A stretch of 64,000 bases of DNA from Nannocystis pusilla. GTDB lineage: Bacteria > Myxococcota_A > Polyangia > Nannocystales > Nannocystaceae. Every line of letters begins with the position of its first letter. The stretch's first letter is position 1. The translations under genes were made by a program, and so were the position numbers. Under the pieces are notes generated by a model that had not been told where the DNA came from, did no database searches, and was given only the letters and a program-made list of their open reading frames with translations. Positions 45,240 to 53,668 of the stretch are shown in pieces. The DNA is taken from NCBI RefSeq assembly GCF_020073745.1, contig NZ_JAIRAU010000019.1:62001-126000 (forward strand). The letters run 5' to 3'.

Positions 45240-45995
45240 TCACGCCCGCGCCGGGTCGTCGATCGTCACCAGCAGGCCCGCGTGATCGGACGCCCGCCGT
45301 TCGCCGGGTCCGTCGAGCACGAGGTCGGCGCGGCGCAGCTGCGGCGCGAGCCGGCGATCCAACAATTGATAATCGATGCGCCGGCGCAGCGCGCCGTCCT
45401 CGTAAAAGGTGTAGCCCGGCGCCTCGGGTCGCAGCGCCGCCCAGGCGTCGACCAGGCCCGCGTCGCGCAGCCGCGCCAGCGCCTCGCTGGTGGGGGTCTG
45501 GTTGAAGTCGCCGACCAGCGCCGCCGGCCCCTCGACCGCGGCGAGGTAGGCCAGCGCCTCGCTCACGTTGTCGCGCGCCTGCGCCTCGACCCACGAGAAG
45601 TGGGCGTCGACGAGGTGCAGCGGCCCGCCCGGCGCCGCGAACAGCCCGTGCAGCAGCGCGCGGCGAGACGTATCCTCGCCGTCGTCGCGGCGCGACAGCG
45701 CGTGGACCCGCAGGTCGAGCAGCGGGTAGCGCGACAGGAACGCCAGCCCCTCCTCGCGCCCGTCCGCGTGCACCGCCGCGGCGCGATAGACGACCTCGTA
45801 GCCGGGCACGCAGCGGCCGAGCTGGGCCGCCTGGTCGAGCCCGTCGTCCCGGTCCGGCGCGCGCGCGACCGCCTGCAGCGCGACCAGGTCGGGCCGCGCC
45901 TCGCGGATCGCCGCCGCGACCAGGGCCCTTCGCTCGCACCACGGGCCGTGGCGCTCGCCGTAGAAGTTGAGGTTGAGGGACAGCACCCGCGTCAT
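45240..45995 (-). CDS. Endonuclease/exonuclease/phosphatase family hydrolase
   Basis: A 251-residue EEP-fold enzyme: RVLSLNLNFYGERH, PDLVALQAV (in place of the usual LQE), HLVDAHFSW, ALVGDFNQTPTSEAL and the terminal RASDHAGLLVTID. The GDFN and SDH motifs are the catalytic hallmarks. The Glu metal ligand of the LQE motif appears replaced by Ala (LQAV), so activity may be altered. Start 45995 is chosen because the fold begins immediately after it. Confidence 0.87.
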   Translation of the reverse strand: MTRVLSLNLNFYGERHGPWCERRALVAAAIREARPDLVALQAVARAPDRDDGLDQAAQLGRCVPGYEVVYRAAAVHADGREEGLAFLSRYPLLDLRVHALSRRDDGEDTSRRALLHGLFAAPGGPLHLVDAHFSWVEAQARDNVSEALAYLAAVEGPAALVGDFNQTPTSEALARLRDAGLVDAWAALRPEAPGYTFYEDGALRRRIDYQLLDRRLAPQLRRADLVLDGPGERRASDHAGLLVTIDDPARA

Positions 45996-46190
45996 GCCGG
46001 CGACGATGATCGACGCCGACGCGCGCGGGCCTCGGCCGCGGGTCCCCGCGGTGCGGGCCCGACCTCGCCGGCCCTGTCGGAGCATCGCTCGCGCTCCGCG
46101 TGGCGCGCCGACCCGCGCCCCGTCGACCCCGCTGGCGCGCGGTCGCGCGCGTGCTACGAAAAGCCGCCCAGGCACCAAGGAGACTGAACA

Positions 46191-46418
46191 ATGACCAGAG
46201 GCACCGGCGGCCGTTCACCGATCAACGTCACCCGACACCTGCGAGGCATCGACTTCCCCGCGCGCAAGAAGGACCTGATCCAGCAGGCGCGCGAGGACGA
46301 CGCCGACGACGCGATCATCCGCCAGCTCGAGCGCATGCCCGATCAGGAGTACCAGGACATGGCCGACGTGATGGCCGCCTACGGCCAGACGGACGAGGGG
46401 GAGGAATCGAACGAGTGA
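46191..46418 (+). CDS. DUF2795 domain protein
   Basis: A 75-residue protein: SPINVTRHLRGIDFPARKKD, LIQQAREDDADDAIIRQLER, MPDQEYQDMADVMAAYGQ. This matches the small helical DUF2795 family. AAGGAG lies 8 bases before the ATG. It overlaps the next start (GTGA). Function unknown; members often sit beside stress-related genes. Confidence 0.92.
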   Translation: MTRGTGGRSPINVTRHLRGIDFPARKKDLIQQAREDDADDAIIRQLERMPDQEYQDMADVMAAYGQTDEGEESNE

Positions 46419-46810
46419 CCGCCCACGACCCCACGCGGACACCGCACATTCGCCGGTGCCACCATTGGCGCCCCGGCCAGGCGCCGGGGCCGGCCCCGAC
46501 AGGCCGGCAAGGCGCGAGGACGGCGCATATCGGGCGACAGGCGAGCGAGGGTCGGCATGCCGCGATCGCGGCGCTGGTCCTGCTGCTCGCCGCCGCCTGC
46601 ACCCGCCAGCCCGAGCAGCCGAAGGCCCAGCCGGCGCCGGTCGACACGCGCACCAAGGGCCCCCCGCCCGCGGGCCCGCAGGAGGCCACCCCTCCGCCGG
46701 TCAGCGGCGCCGCCAATCCGGGCGCCGCGGCCGCGCCCGAGCCCGGGACCGAGCCGCCGGGCGGCGACGTCGGAAAGAAGACCCCGACCAGGGCCGACGA
46801 GCACAAGTAA
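46415..46810 (+). CDS. Small proline-rich lipoprotein
   Basis: A 131-residue product from GTG 46415, which overlaps the DUF2795 stop. A lipoprotein signal lies unusually far inside (HAAIAALVLLLAAAC, acylated Cys about 67), after about 50 Arg/His/Pro-rich residues. The mature part is Pro/Ala/Gly-rich low complexity. No nearer in-frame start codon was found, so either the long N-region is real or translation begins at an undetected site. Confidence 0.6.
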   Translation: MTAHDPTRTPHIRRCHHWRPGQAPGPAPTGRQGARTAHIGRQASEGRHAAIAALVLLLAAACTRQPEQPKAQPAPVDTRTKGPPPAGPQEATPPPVSGAANPGAAAAPEPGTEPPGGDVGKKTPTRADEHK

Positions 46811-46878
46811 CCGCATTCTCGATTCGCGCGCCCATCGGCGCAACGACGATTGTACCCCCTCCCCCACTCTGCACGATC

Positions 46879-47868
46879 ATGCGACGAACGAATGAAGGCG
46901 TGGCGGTCATCACGGGCGCCTCGAGCGGGCTCGGGCGCGAGGCGGCCCATCGCTTCGCCGAGCGCAATTGGCGGGTCGTGCTGGCCGCGCGCCGCGAGGA
47001 CGAGCTCGAGGAGACGGCGCGAGGCTGTCGCGCGCGCGGCGGCGAGGCGCTGGTGGTCCCGACCGACGTCACCCGGCCCGACGAGGTCACGCGCCTCGCC
47101 GAGGCCGCGATTGCTCGCTGGCGCGACATCGACGTGTGGGTCAACAACGCCGGCGTCACCGTGTTCGCGCGGCTCGAGGATGGCCCGCTCGAGGATCACC
47201 GGCGCGTGATCGAGACCAATTTGTTCGGCGCGATCCACGGCGCCCGCGCCGTCGTGCCGATCTTCCGCCGCCAGCGGCGCGGCACGCTGATCAACGTCGG
47301 CTCGGTGCTCAGCAAGATCGGCCACCCGTTCGTGCCCTCGTACGTCATCAGCAAGTTCGGCCTCCACGGCCTGTCGGAGGCGCTGCGCGTCGAGCTGGCC
47401 GAATACCCCGACATCGAGGTGTGCACGATCTTCCCCTACGCGATCGACACCCCGCACTTCCAGGCCGCCGCCGACGACCTCGGCCGCGAGGCGCACGCGA
47501 TGCCGCCGATGCAGTCGCCCGAGAAGGTCGCCGAGGCGCTCGTCGAGCTGGCCGCGCACCCTCGCCGCCAGCGCTTCGTCCCGCGCAGCGCCGAGCTCGG
47601 GCTGGCGATCCACCGCGTGCTGCCGCGGACCAGCGAGCGGCTGCTGTACCGCGCGCTGCGGTCGTTCCACCTCGGGCGCGACCAGCCGCCGACCGAGGGC
47701 AACCTGTACCGCCCCGACGACGAGCCGGGCGCCGTGCACGGGCATCGCCCGCCGCGGATCGGCACGCCCCTGTTCGTCGTGTGGGCCGCCCGCGAGGTCG
47801 TGCGGATCAACCTCGATGCCGCTCGCCACCGGCTGCAGCAATGGCACGCGTCGCGCACGACGTCGTAG
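46879..47868 (+). CDS. Short-chain dehydrogenase/reductase
   Basis: A 329-residue classical SDR with a C-terminal extension: AVITGASSGLGREAAHRFAE, DVWVNNAGVTVFA, catalytic Ser, Tyr and Lys in NVGSVLSK...YVISKFGLHG. The extension (about 240-329) ends in a hydrophobic/amphipathic helix. The next gene starts 28 bases before its stop in another frame, so the two oxidoreductases are co-expressed. Confidence 0.92.
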   Translation: MRRTNEGVAVITGASSGLGREAAHRFAERNWRVVLAARREDELEETARGCRARGGEALVVPTDVTRPDEVTRLAEAAIARWRDIDVWVNNAGVTVFARLEDGPLEDHRRVIETNLFGAIHGARAVVPIFRRQRRGTLINVGSVLSKIGHPFVPSYVISKFGLHGLSEALRVELAEYPDIEVCTIFPYAIDTPHFQAAADDLGREAHAMPPMQSPEKVAEALVELAAHPRRQRFVPRSAELGLAIHRVLPRTSERLLYRALRSFHLGRDQPPTEGNLYRPDDEPGAVHGHRPPRIGTPLFVVWAAREVVRINLDAARHRLQQWHASRTTS

Positions 47869-49271
47869 TCGTCGGCGCCGGCCCCAACGGCCTCGCCGCG
47901 GCCGTCGTGCTCGCGCGCGCGGGCCTCTCGACACTGGTCGTCGAGGCCGGCGACACCCCCGGCGGAGGCTGTCGCTCCGGGCCGCTCACCCTGCCGGGCT
48001 TCGTCCACGACTACTGCTCGGCCGTGCATCCGCTCGGCGCCGCCTCGCCGCTGTTCCGCGAGCTCGAGCTGACGCGCCACGGCCTCGCGTGGATCGATCC
48101 GCCGGCCCCGCTCGCGCACGTGCTCGCCGACGGCAGCGCGGTGATGCTCGAGCGCCGCGTCAACGTCACCGCCGCGCAGTTCGCCGGCGACGCCCTCGCC
48201 TACCGCGACCTCCTCGGCCCGCTCGTCGACCGCTTCGACGACCTGCTGCCGCTCCTGCTGCGACCGCTGTGGGCGGCCCGCGAGCACCCGCTGCTGCTCG
48301 CGCGCTTCGGCGTGCACGCGCTGCGACCGATGCGGGCCCTCGCCGAGCGCCGGTTCGCACACGAGCCGGCGCGCGCGCTGCTGGCCGGCATCGCCGCGCA
48401 CGCGATGGTCCCGCTCGAGGCGTTCGGCACCACCGCGTTCGCGCTGGTGCTCGCCATGGCCGGCCACGCCGTCGGCTGGCCGCTCGCCCGCGGCGGCTCG
48501 CAGGCGATCACCGACGCCCTCGTCGCCTGCCTGCGCGCCCACGGCGGCGCGCTCGAGCTGGGCCGTCGCGTCGCCCACCTCTCCGAGCTGCCGCCGGCCC
48601 ACGCCTACGTCCTCGACCTCACCCCGCGGCAGCTCCTCGCCGTCGCCGGCGATCGCCTGCCCGAGCGTTACCGTCGCCGGCTCCGCGGGTTCCGCTACGG
48701 CCCCGGCGTGTTCAAGATCGACTGGGCCCTGCGGGCGCCGATCGCCTGGCGCGACCCCAATTGCGCGCGCGCCGGCACCGTCCATCTCTCGGGCACGCTC
48801 GCCGACGTCGCCGCCGCCACCACCGCCGTCCACGCCGGTCGCCTCGCGCGTCCGCCGTTCGTGCTGCTCGCCCAGCCGAGCCTGTTCGACGACACGCGCG
48901 CCCCCGCCGGCAGGCACGTCGCGTGGGCCTACTGTCATGTGCCGCACGCCTCGCCGGTCGACGCCGCGGCCGCGATCGAGGCCCACGTCGAGCGCTTCGC
49001 GCCCGGCTTCACCGCGACGATCCTGGCCCGCGCCAGCCGCAACGCCGTCGAGATGGAGCGCTACGACGCCAACTACGTCGGCGGCGACATCAACGGCGGC
49101 CTCGCCGATCTGCGGCAGTTGCTCGTCCGTCCGGCGCCGCGGCTCGACCCGTACAGCACCCCGGCGCCGGACATCTTCGTGTGCTCGTCCTCGACCCCGC
49201 CGGGCGGCGGGGTCCACGGCATGTGCGGGTACTGGTGCGCCCGCAGCGTGCTCGCGCGCGTGTTCGCCTGA
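47841..49271 (+). CDS. Phytoene-dehydrogenase-like FAD/NAD(P) oxidoreductase
   Basis: A 476-residue protein: DVVVVGAGPNGLAAAVVLAR, VEAGDTPGGGCRSGPL, LPGFVHDYCSAVHPLG, ARGGSQAITDALVACL and a C-terminal FAD-closing region (FVCSSSTPPGGGVHGMCGYW). This is the CrtI/retinol-saturase-like COG1233 family. Overlap with the upstream SDR suggests consecutive steps on a lipid or isoprenoid substrate, which is inferred. Confidence 0.9.
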   Translation: MARVAHDVVVVGAGPNGLAAAVVLARAGLSTLVVEAGDTPGGGCRSGPLTLPGFVHDYCSAVHPLGAASPLFRELELTRHGLAWIDPPAPLAHVLADGSAVMLERRVNVTAAQFAGDALAYRDLLGPLVDRFDDLLPLLLRPLWAAREHPLLLARFGVHALRPMRALAERRFAHEPARALLAGIAAHAMVPLEAFGTTAFALVLAMAGHAVGWPLARGGSQAITDALVACLRAHGGALELGRRVAHLSELPPAHAYVLDLTPRQLLAVAGDRLPERYRRRLRGFRYGPGVFKIDWALRAPIAWRDPNCARAGTVHLSGTLADVAAATTAVHAGRLARPPFVLLAQPSLFDDTRAPAGRHVAWAYCHVPHASPVDAAAAIEAHVERFAPGFTATILARASRNAVEMERYDANYVGGDINGGLADLRQLLVRPAPRLDPYSTPAPDIFVCSSSTPPGGGVHGMCGYWCARSVLARVFA

Positions 49272-49278
49272 GGACGGG

Positions 49279-50163
49279 TCACGGATCGATGTCGTCGCCC
49301 CACGAGGCGGCCGGGCCGAAGCCGACGAAGCCGTCCTCGCTCTCTCCGACCAGCACCTCGTTGAGGAGGCTGCCGCCGGCCTGCGCGCCCTGGAACGTCG
49401 CGCCGATCTCGAGGCCGGTGACCACCCACGGCGGATCCGCGTCGGCCTTGTAGAGCGTCGCCGGGTCGAACGAGCCGTCGAGCCCGGGCGGCAGCAGCTT
49501 GACGCGCAGCTGGCCCCGGTCGGCGCTCGCCACCGTCAGGACGCCGTCGCGGTGCTCGTCGAACTCGAGCCCCTCGGTGACGAAGTCGAAGCCGACGTCG
49601 ATCTCGAGGCGATCGGCACACTCTTCGGGGAAGCCCTCGCCCTCGTACTCGGGGTTGATCTCCGAGTCGATCCAGCGGACCTCGCCGCCGGCGTAGCGCA
49701 GCTCGACGGTCAGCGGCAGCTCCTTGTTGATCCACGCGTCGGCCAGGGTCAGCGGCTCGCTGGCGAAGGTGAGCGTGGTCGACCGGGGCCCGAGCTTGTC
49801 GGCCAGGAACGCCTCGGCGGAGATGCCCAGCGCCGTCTCGGCGTCGACCGCGATGACCGTCGGCGTGTCGATGCACGCCTGGCCGCCCTCGCCGGTGCCG
49901 GTCCCGCCGGTCGGGTCTTCGGTCGTGTCGCCGCCGCTCGAGGTGCCGCTCTCGGACTCGGACTCCGAGCCGGAACCGGAGCCGGACGGATCGCCGCTCG
50001 GGTCGCCCGTCGGATCGCCGCTGCTCGACTCGGAGCCTGCGCTCTCGCTGCCGGAGCTGTCGGTCGCGCTGTCGGTCGAGCTGTCGATCGGGCTCTTGTC
50101 GGGGTTGCACGCGAGCAAGGCCGCGAGCGACAGTGCCATGGGGGAGAGGATGTGCTTCGTCAT
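49279..50163 (-). CDS. Lipoprotein with Ser/Asp/Gly-rich linker
   Basis: A 294-residue lipoprotein (MTKHILSPMALSLAALLAC, Cys19) with an extreme low-complexity linker (about 25-95; repeated GDPSGDPSG and SGSESES runs). A beta-rich domain follows (VIAVDAETALGISAEAFLAD, LTLADAWINKELPLTVELRY). The domain is not recognised. TAAGGT lies 25 bases before the ATG. It converges on the FAD oxidoreductase with only 7 bases between stops. Confidence 0.83.
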   Translation of the reverse strand: MTKHILSPMALSLAALLACNPDKSPIDSSTDSATDSSGSESAGSESSSGDPTGDPSGDPSGSGSGSESESESGTSSGGDTTEDPTGGTGTGEGGQACIDTPTVIAVDAETALGISAEAFLADKLGPRSTTLTFASEPLTLADAWINKELPLTVELRYAGGEVRWIDSEINPEYEGEGFPEECADRLEIDVGFDFVTEGLEFDEHRDGVLTVASADRGQLRVKLLPPGLDGSFDPATLYKADADPPWVVTGLEIGATFQGAQAGGSLLNEVLVGESEDGFVGFGPAASWGDDIDP

Positions 50164-50655
50164 GGTAGGTTAATCTCGCCACGACCTTAGCATTCGCCCC
50201 GGGGCGCGCAAACACCGACTGCGGTGTCACGCCCCGTGACAGCACTGTCATACCCGCCGGCGCCGACGGTCGCGGCACGCGACCGCGAACACCACCCGCA
50301 GCGGCGCCGCGCCGGACAGCGAGCTCGCCGAGCTCGTACGACGATTCACCGTGCAGCCCGGCGATCTCGTGGATGCCAGCGAAGCCGCGCTCGATCGCCT
50401 CGCCGCCGCGCGCTCTCGATAACACCGCACCTCGCAGGTGCCAGCATCATTGTCGGCCAGACATGGGTATCGCATGAGCGCGAGGCGACGCGATGCATTC
50501 GACGTGGCCTCGCATTCCTCCCCGACGCCGCAGAAAGCAGCACGGCCCGTCCGACCGAGAGTGGCCCGCCGCACAGGCTCCGGTCGCCCGCGCGCCTGCG
50601 CGGCCTCGCGCGCCGACGCCCGCGACGCGCCCACGGTGCTATCATTCGTCGTGGC
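50164..50655. other. Intergenic region with a short coding-like remnant
   Basis: No complete gene is seen in these 492 bases. On the + strand, about 50315-50422, one frame reads PDSELAELVRRFTVQPGDLV and DASEAALDRLAAARSR before a TAA, which looks like the end of a former gene but has no start codon and no recognised family. The right end holds the promoter-like TGCTATCAT (50637-50645) of the next gene. Confidence 0.35.
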
Positions 50656-51531
50656 ATGGTCCAGCGATTCACGACCCGCAGCGCGCCCGTCGGTGCAGCC
50701 GCGCTCGCGTCGGCGCTGGCGGTCCTGGCGCCCGCGATCGCTGCGGCGCAGCAGCCCGAGCGGGTCGAGTTTCGCTCCGCCGACACGGCCGGCACGCCGC
50801 TCACCGGCTACCTCTATCGGCCGGCCGGCCCGGGCCCGTTTCCCGCCGTGATCGCGCTGCACGGCTGCAGCGGCCTGTTCAGCACCGTCGATCCTGCGCG
50901 GCTGTCGGAGCGTCACGACGACTGGGCCGAGCGGCTGGTGCGGCAGGGCTACGTGGTGCTGTTCCCCGACAGCTTCGGCCCGCGCGGCGTCGGCAGCCTG
51001 TGCCGGCTGCGCGGGCCTCGGCCGGTGACGGTGGGCCGCCGCTCGCGCGACGCCGAGGGCGCCGCCGCCTGGCTCGCGGGCCAGCCGTTCGTCGACCCCG
51101 GGCGCCTGGCCCTGCTCGGATGGTCCCACGGCGGCACCAGCGTGCTGTCGACCACCGGCAAGGACCCGCCGCGCGGCGCCGTCGTCCGCGCCGCCGTCGC
51201 CTTCTATCCCGGCTGCCAGCGCTTCCTCGCCGACTCGAAGTGGCGCCCGCGGATCCCCCTCACGATCCTGATCGGCAGCGACGACGACTGGACCCCCGCC
51301 GAACCGTGCCGCCGGCTGGCGCAGCGGTTCCCGCGGATGATCGACCTCGTCGAGTACCCTGGCGCGGTGCACGGCTTCGACGCGCCCGCGCAGCGCGTCC
51401 GCGAGTTCACCGGCCTGGCCTACACCGCCTCGGGCACCGGCACCGCCCACGTCGGCACCGAGCCGAAGGCCCGCCAGGAGGCGATCAAGGCCGTCAAGCT
51501 GCAGCTCGACCGCGCGCTCGGCCGCCGGTGA
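50656..51531 (+). CDS. Exported dienelactone-hydrolase-like alpha/beta hydrolase (copy 1)
   Basis: A 291-residue protein with a signal peptide (AALASALAVLAPAIAAAQ). The alpha/beta-hydrolase features are PFPAVIALHGCSGLF, the nucleophile elbow LLGWSHGGTSVL, ILIGSDDDWTP (acid) and AVHGFDAP (His). It is followed by a close paralogue in tandem. Substrate unknown. The start lies 10 bases after the extended -10-like TGCTATCAT, suggesting a leaderless mRNA. Confidence 0.9.
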   Translation: MVQRFTTRSAPVGAAALASALAVLAPAIAAAQQPERVEFRSADTAGTPLTGYLYRPAGPGPFPAVIALHGCSGLFSTVDPARLSERHDDWAERLVRQGYVVLFPDSFGPRGVGSLCRLRGPRPVTVGRRSRDAEGAAAWLAGQPFVDPGRLALLGWSHGGTSVLSTTGKDPPRGAVVRAAVAFYPGCQRFLADSKWRPRIPLTILIGSDDDWTPAEPCRRLAQRFPRMIDLVEYPGAVHGFDAPAQRVREFTGLAYTASGTGTAHVGTEPKARQEAIKAVKLQLDRALGRR

Positions 51532-51579
51532 GCGGGCGCGCGGCTCGTCTCGATCTATCCTATCGAGCATGTCTGTTTC

Positions 51580-51587
51580 GACATGTC
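51580..51587. repeat. GACATGTC element after hydrolase copy 1
   Basis: GCATGTC-TGTTTC-GACATGTC (51568-51587) forms a short hairpin about 40 bases past the stop of the first hydrolase. It is another 3'-end copy of the dispersed element. Confidence 0.55.
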
Positions 51588-51687
51588 TATACAGTCCTGC
51601 GGCGAGCGGCGCGGCGGCGGGACGGCGGCGCGAGCGAGCGAGGCGTCGCGCCCCCCTCCCGGGCGCACGGGTGCTATGATTCGAGCC

Positions 51688-52569
51688 GTGAGGGTCCGAC
51701 GATTTGCAGCCGTCTCGCGCCTGAATCTTCTGCCGATCTCGGCCGCGCTCGCTCTGGCGAGCCCGGCGCCGGCGCGCGCGGCGGAGCCGCCCGAGAAGGT
51801 CGAGTTCGTCTCCCTCGATCCGGCGAAGACCTCGCTCGACGGTTGGCTGTTCAAGCCGGAGGGCGAGGGCCCGTTTCCGGCCGTGATCGCGCTGCACGGC
51901 TGCGGCGGGCTGTTCAGCAGCCTCGCCCCCGAGCGACTGTCGAAACGCCACGACGACTGGGCCATGCGCCTCGTCGACGAGGGCTACGTGGTGTTGTTCC
52001 CCGACAGCTTCGGCCGGCGCGGCATCGACAGCCTGTGCGCCGTCCGCGACAGACCGCTCACCGTCAGCCGCCGCGCCCGTGACGCCCAGGGAGCGGCCGC
52101 CTGGCTCGCGCGTCAGCCCTTCGTCGACCCCGACCGCCTCGCGGTCCTCGGCTGGTCGCACGGCGGCACCAGCGTGCTGTCGTTCGCCGGCCGGGCCGAG
52201 CCGAAGAACACCGACATCCGCGCCGCGGTCGCCTTCTATCCCGGCTGCCAGCGCTTCGCCGACAACCCGACCTGGGAGCCGGAGATCCCTGTCACCATCC
52301 TGATCGGCAAACAGGACGACTGGACCCCGGTCGAGCCGTGCCGAGCCTTGGCGAAGCGGTTCCCGAACGAGATCGAGCTCGTCGAGTACCCCCGGGCGGT
52401 GCACGGCTTCGACGCGCCCGACCAGCGCGTCCACCCGATCACGGGGCTCGCATACACCGCCTCCGACACCGGCATCGCCCACGTCGGCACCGAGCCGGAG
52501 GCGCGCCGGGGCTCGATCCGGCTGGTCAAGCGAGAGCTCGAGCGGGCCTTCGCCCGCAAGCGCGAGTGA
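51688..52569 (+). CDS. Exported dienelactone-hydrolase-like alpha/beta hydrolase (copy 2)
   Basis: A 293-residue paralogue of the preceding gene, alignable end to end: PFPAVIALHGCGGLF, LGWSHGGTSVLSF, ILIGKQDDWTPVEP, AVHGFDAPDQRV. GTG at 51688 is chosen because it aligns with the ATG of copy 1, including upstream DNA (GGTGCTATNATTCG in both). An in-frame ATG at 51676 lies inside that -10-like box. The pair looks like a recent tandem duplication that carried the promoter along. Confidence 0.87.
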   Translation: MRVRRFAAVSRLNLLPISAALALASPAPARAAEPPEKVEFVSLDPAKTSLDGWLFKPEGEGPFPAVIALHGCGGLFSSLAPERLSKRHDDWAMRLVDEGYVVLFPDSFGRRGIDSLCAVRDRPLTVSRRARDAQGAAAWLARQPFVDPDRLAVLGWSHGGTSVLSFAGRAEPKNTDIRAAVAFYPGCQRFADNPTWEPEIPVTILIGKQDDWTPVEPCRALAKRFPNEIELVEYPRAVHGFDAPDQRVHPITGLAYTASDTGIAHVGTEPEARRGSIRLVKRELERAFARKRE

Positions 52570-52732
52570 GCGGCCGCTCGCGCCGTCCGCGGCGTCGATG
52601 TCTTCGGACATCTCCTCGACGCGGCGCCCGGGTCCACCGGTTCGCCGGCAGGTTGTGGAATGACGGGACCCGGCAGGCGACGGTCTGGCGCCTGGAGCGG
52701 GTCTGACGCGCCGGCTGGCAGCCGAGCGGGCG

Positions 52733-53188
52733 CTACTCCTTCAGCGTCCACCGGACTGTGTCGCCCAGGACCTTCGCAAAGTACGGCAGCATGACGCCGC
52801 CGTCGACCCGTGCGGGGTCGAGGCAAACGCTGCGCATGTTGCTCCTGTACACGGGACCTTGACCGCTGGACACGCAGAATTCGCCCTCCTCCCGGCCCCC
52901 CCACGCCGCCCCGCCTGTCGTCTTTTCGCAATAGGCGTAGTAGGGGTTGATGAATTCACGCTCCGCCCCCGGGTTGATCAGGTACCACTGCTCGGTGTGC
53001 CAGCGGCCTTGAGCGAAGTGGACGACCGCGCAGGCGACCTGGTAGTTGTTGAGGTTCTGGACCACCAGCCTCCTCGCGGGACGGATCGACGACTCGCTGG
53101 TCCTGGGCTCGAGGACCTCCTGGCCCGCGAACGCGTTCGCGCTGGTGAGCAGGAAGGAGACGAATGCGAGACAGCTCGAACTCTTCAT
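52733..53188 (-). CDS. Exported DUF1036-like protein
   Basis: A 151-residue protein with a signal peptide (SCLAFVSFLLTSANAFAG). The mature part has LVVQNLNNYQVACAVVHFAQ, TEQWYLINPGAEREFINPYY and VSSGQGPVY, similar to DUF1036 proteins (a W.I.PG motif followed by aromatic-rich strands and Cys pairs). Start 53188 is set by the signal peptide. Confidence 0.75.
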   Translation of the reverse strand: MKSSSCLAFVSFLLTSANAFAGQEVLEPRTSESSIRPARRLVVQNLNNYQVACAVVHFAQGRWHTEQWYLINPGAEREFINPYYAYCEKTTGGAAWGGREEGEFCVSSGQGPVYRSNMRSVCLDPARVDGGVMLPYFAKVLGDTVRWTLKE

Positions 53189-53461
53189 GACGGCCTCCGG
53201 ATGTCGGGCGCTCCATGCGTCATCGCTCCGCATGAACGGCAGACGGAGAGCGCAGGCCCCAACGGGGTGAGCCTCGTCTCCGCACGCGGCAAGCTCGTGT
53301 CCCAATTCCTGGGCGTGTAGAGGAATGGGTAGCCGCTCGCCGAGCGCACCGCGGCTGGCGCCGATTGCTCGCAGTCGTTCGGCTGGCCCCGGACCAGGTC
53401 GGTCACTGCCTTCACTTCGGGAGCCGACGCGTATCCATCGCCTCACCGCCGTCCCGACGGC

Positions 53462-53632
53462 TCACGGCCCCGAGCCGAGCGCCTCCAGGCGGGCCTGCGT
53501 CCGCGCCGTGTCCGGATCCGACGCCCCGAGCGTGCGGCGGCGGATCTCGAGCGCGCGGGCCAGCAGCGAGCAGGCCGCGGGAACGGTCGTCTGCGCCGCC
53601 ACCCCGGCGTGGGTCAGGAAGGGCGGCGTCGC
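53462..53632 (-). pseudogene. C-terminal fragment of a TPR kinase gene
   Basis: Read on the minus strand this 57-codon stretch ends SLLARALEIRRRTLGASDPD, TARTQARLEALGSGP, stop. The intact neighbouring kinase ends SLLTRALEIRRHTLGDSHPD, TRQTQARLDALGAGE. The match covers about 35 residues including the stop. Upstream in frame it runs into a TGA at 53633-53635 and no start exists, so it is a 3' remnant of a paralogue lying opposite and just before the intact gene. Confidence 0.8.
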
Positions 53633-53668
53633 TCAGACCGGGCCGAACATCACGGCGTTGATGCTCGG

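Noticed and set aside
50315..50422. Short coding-like frame ending DASEAALDRLAAARSR
   Set aside because: No start codon, no recognised family and only about 36 convincing residues; recorded in the gap description only.
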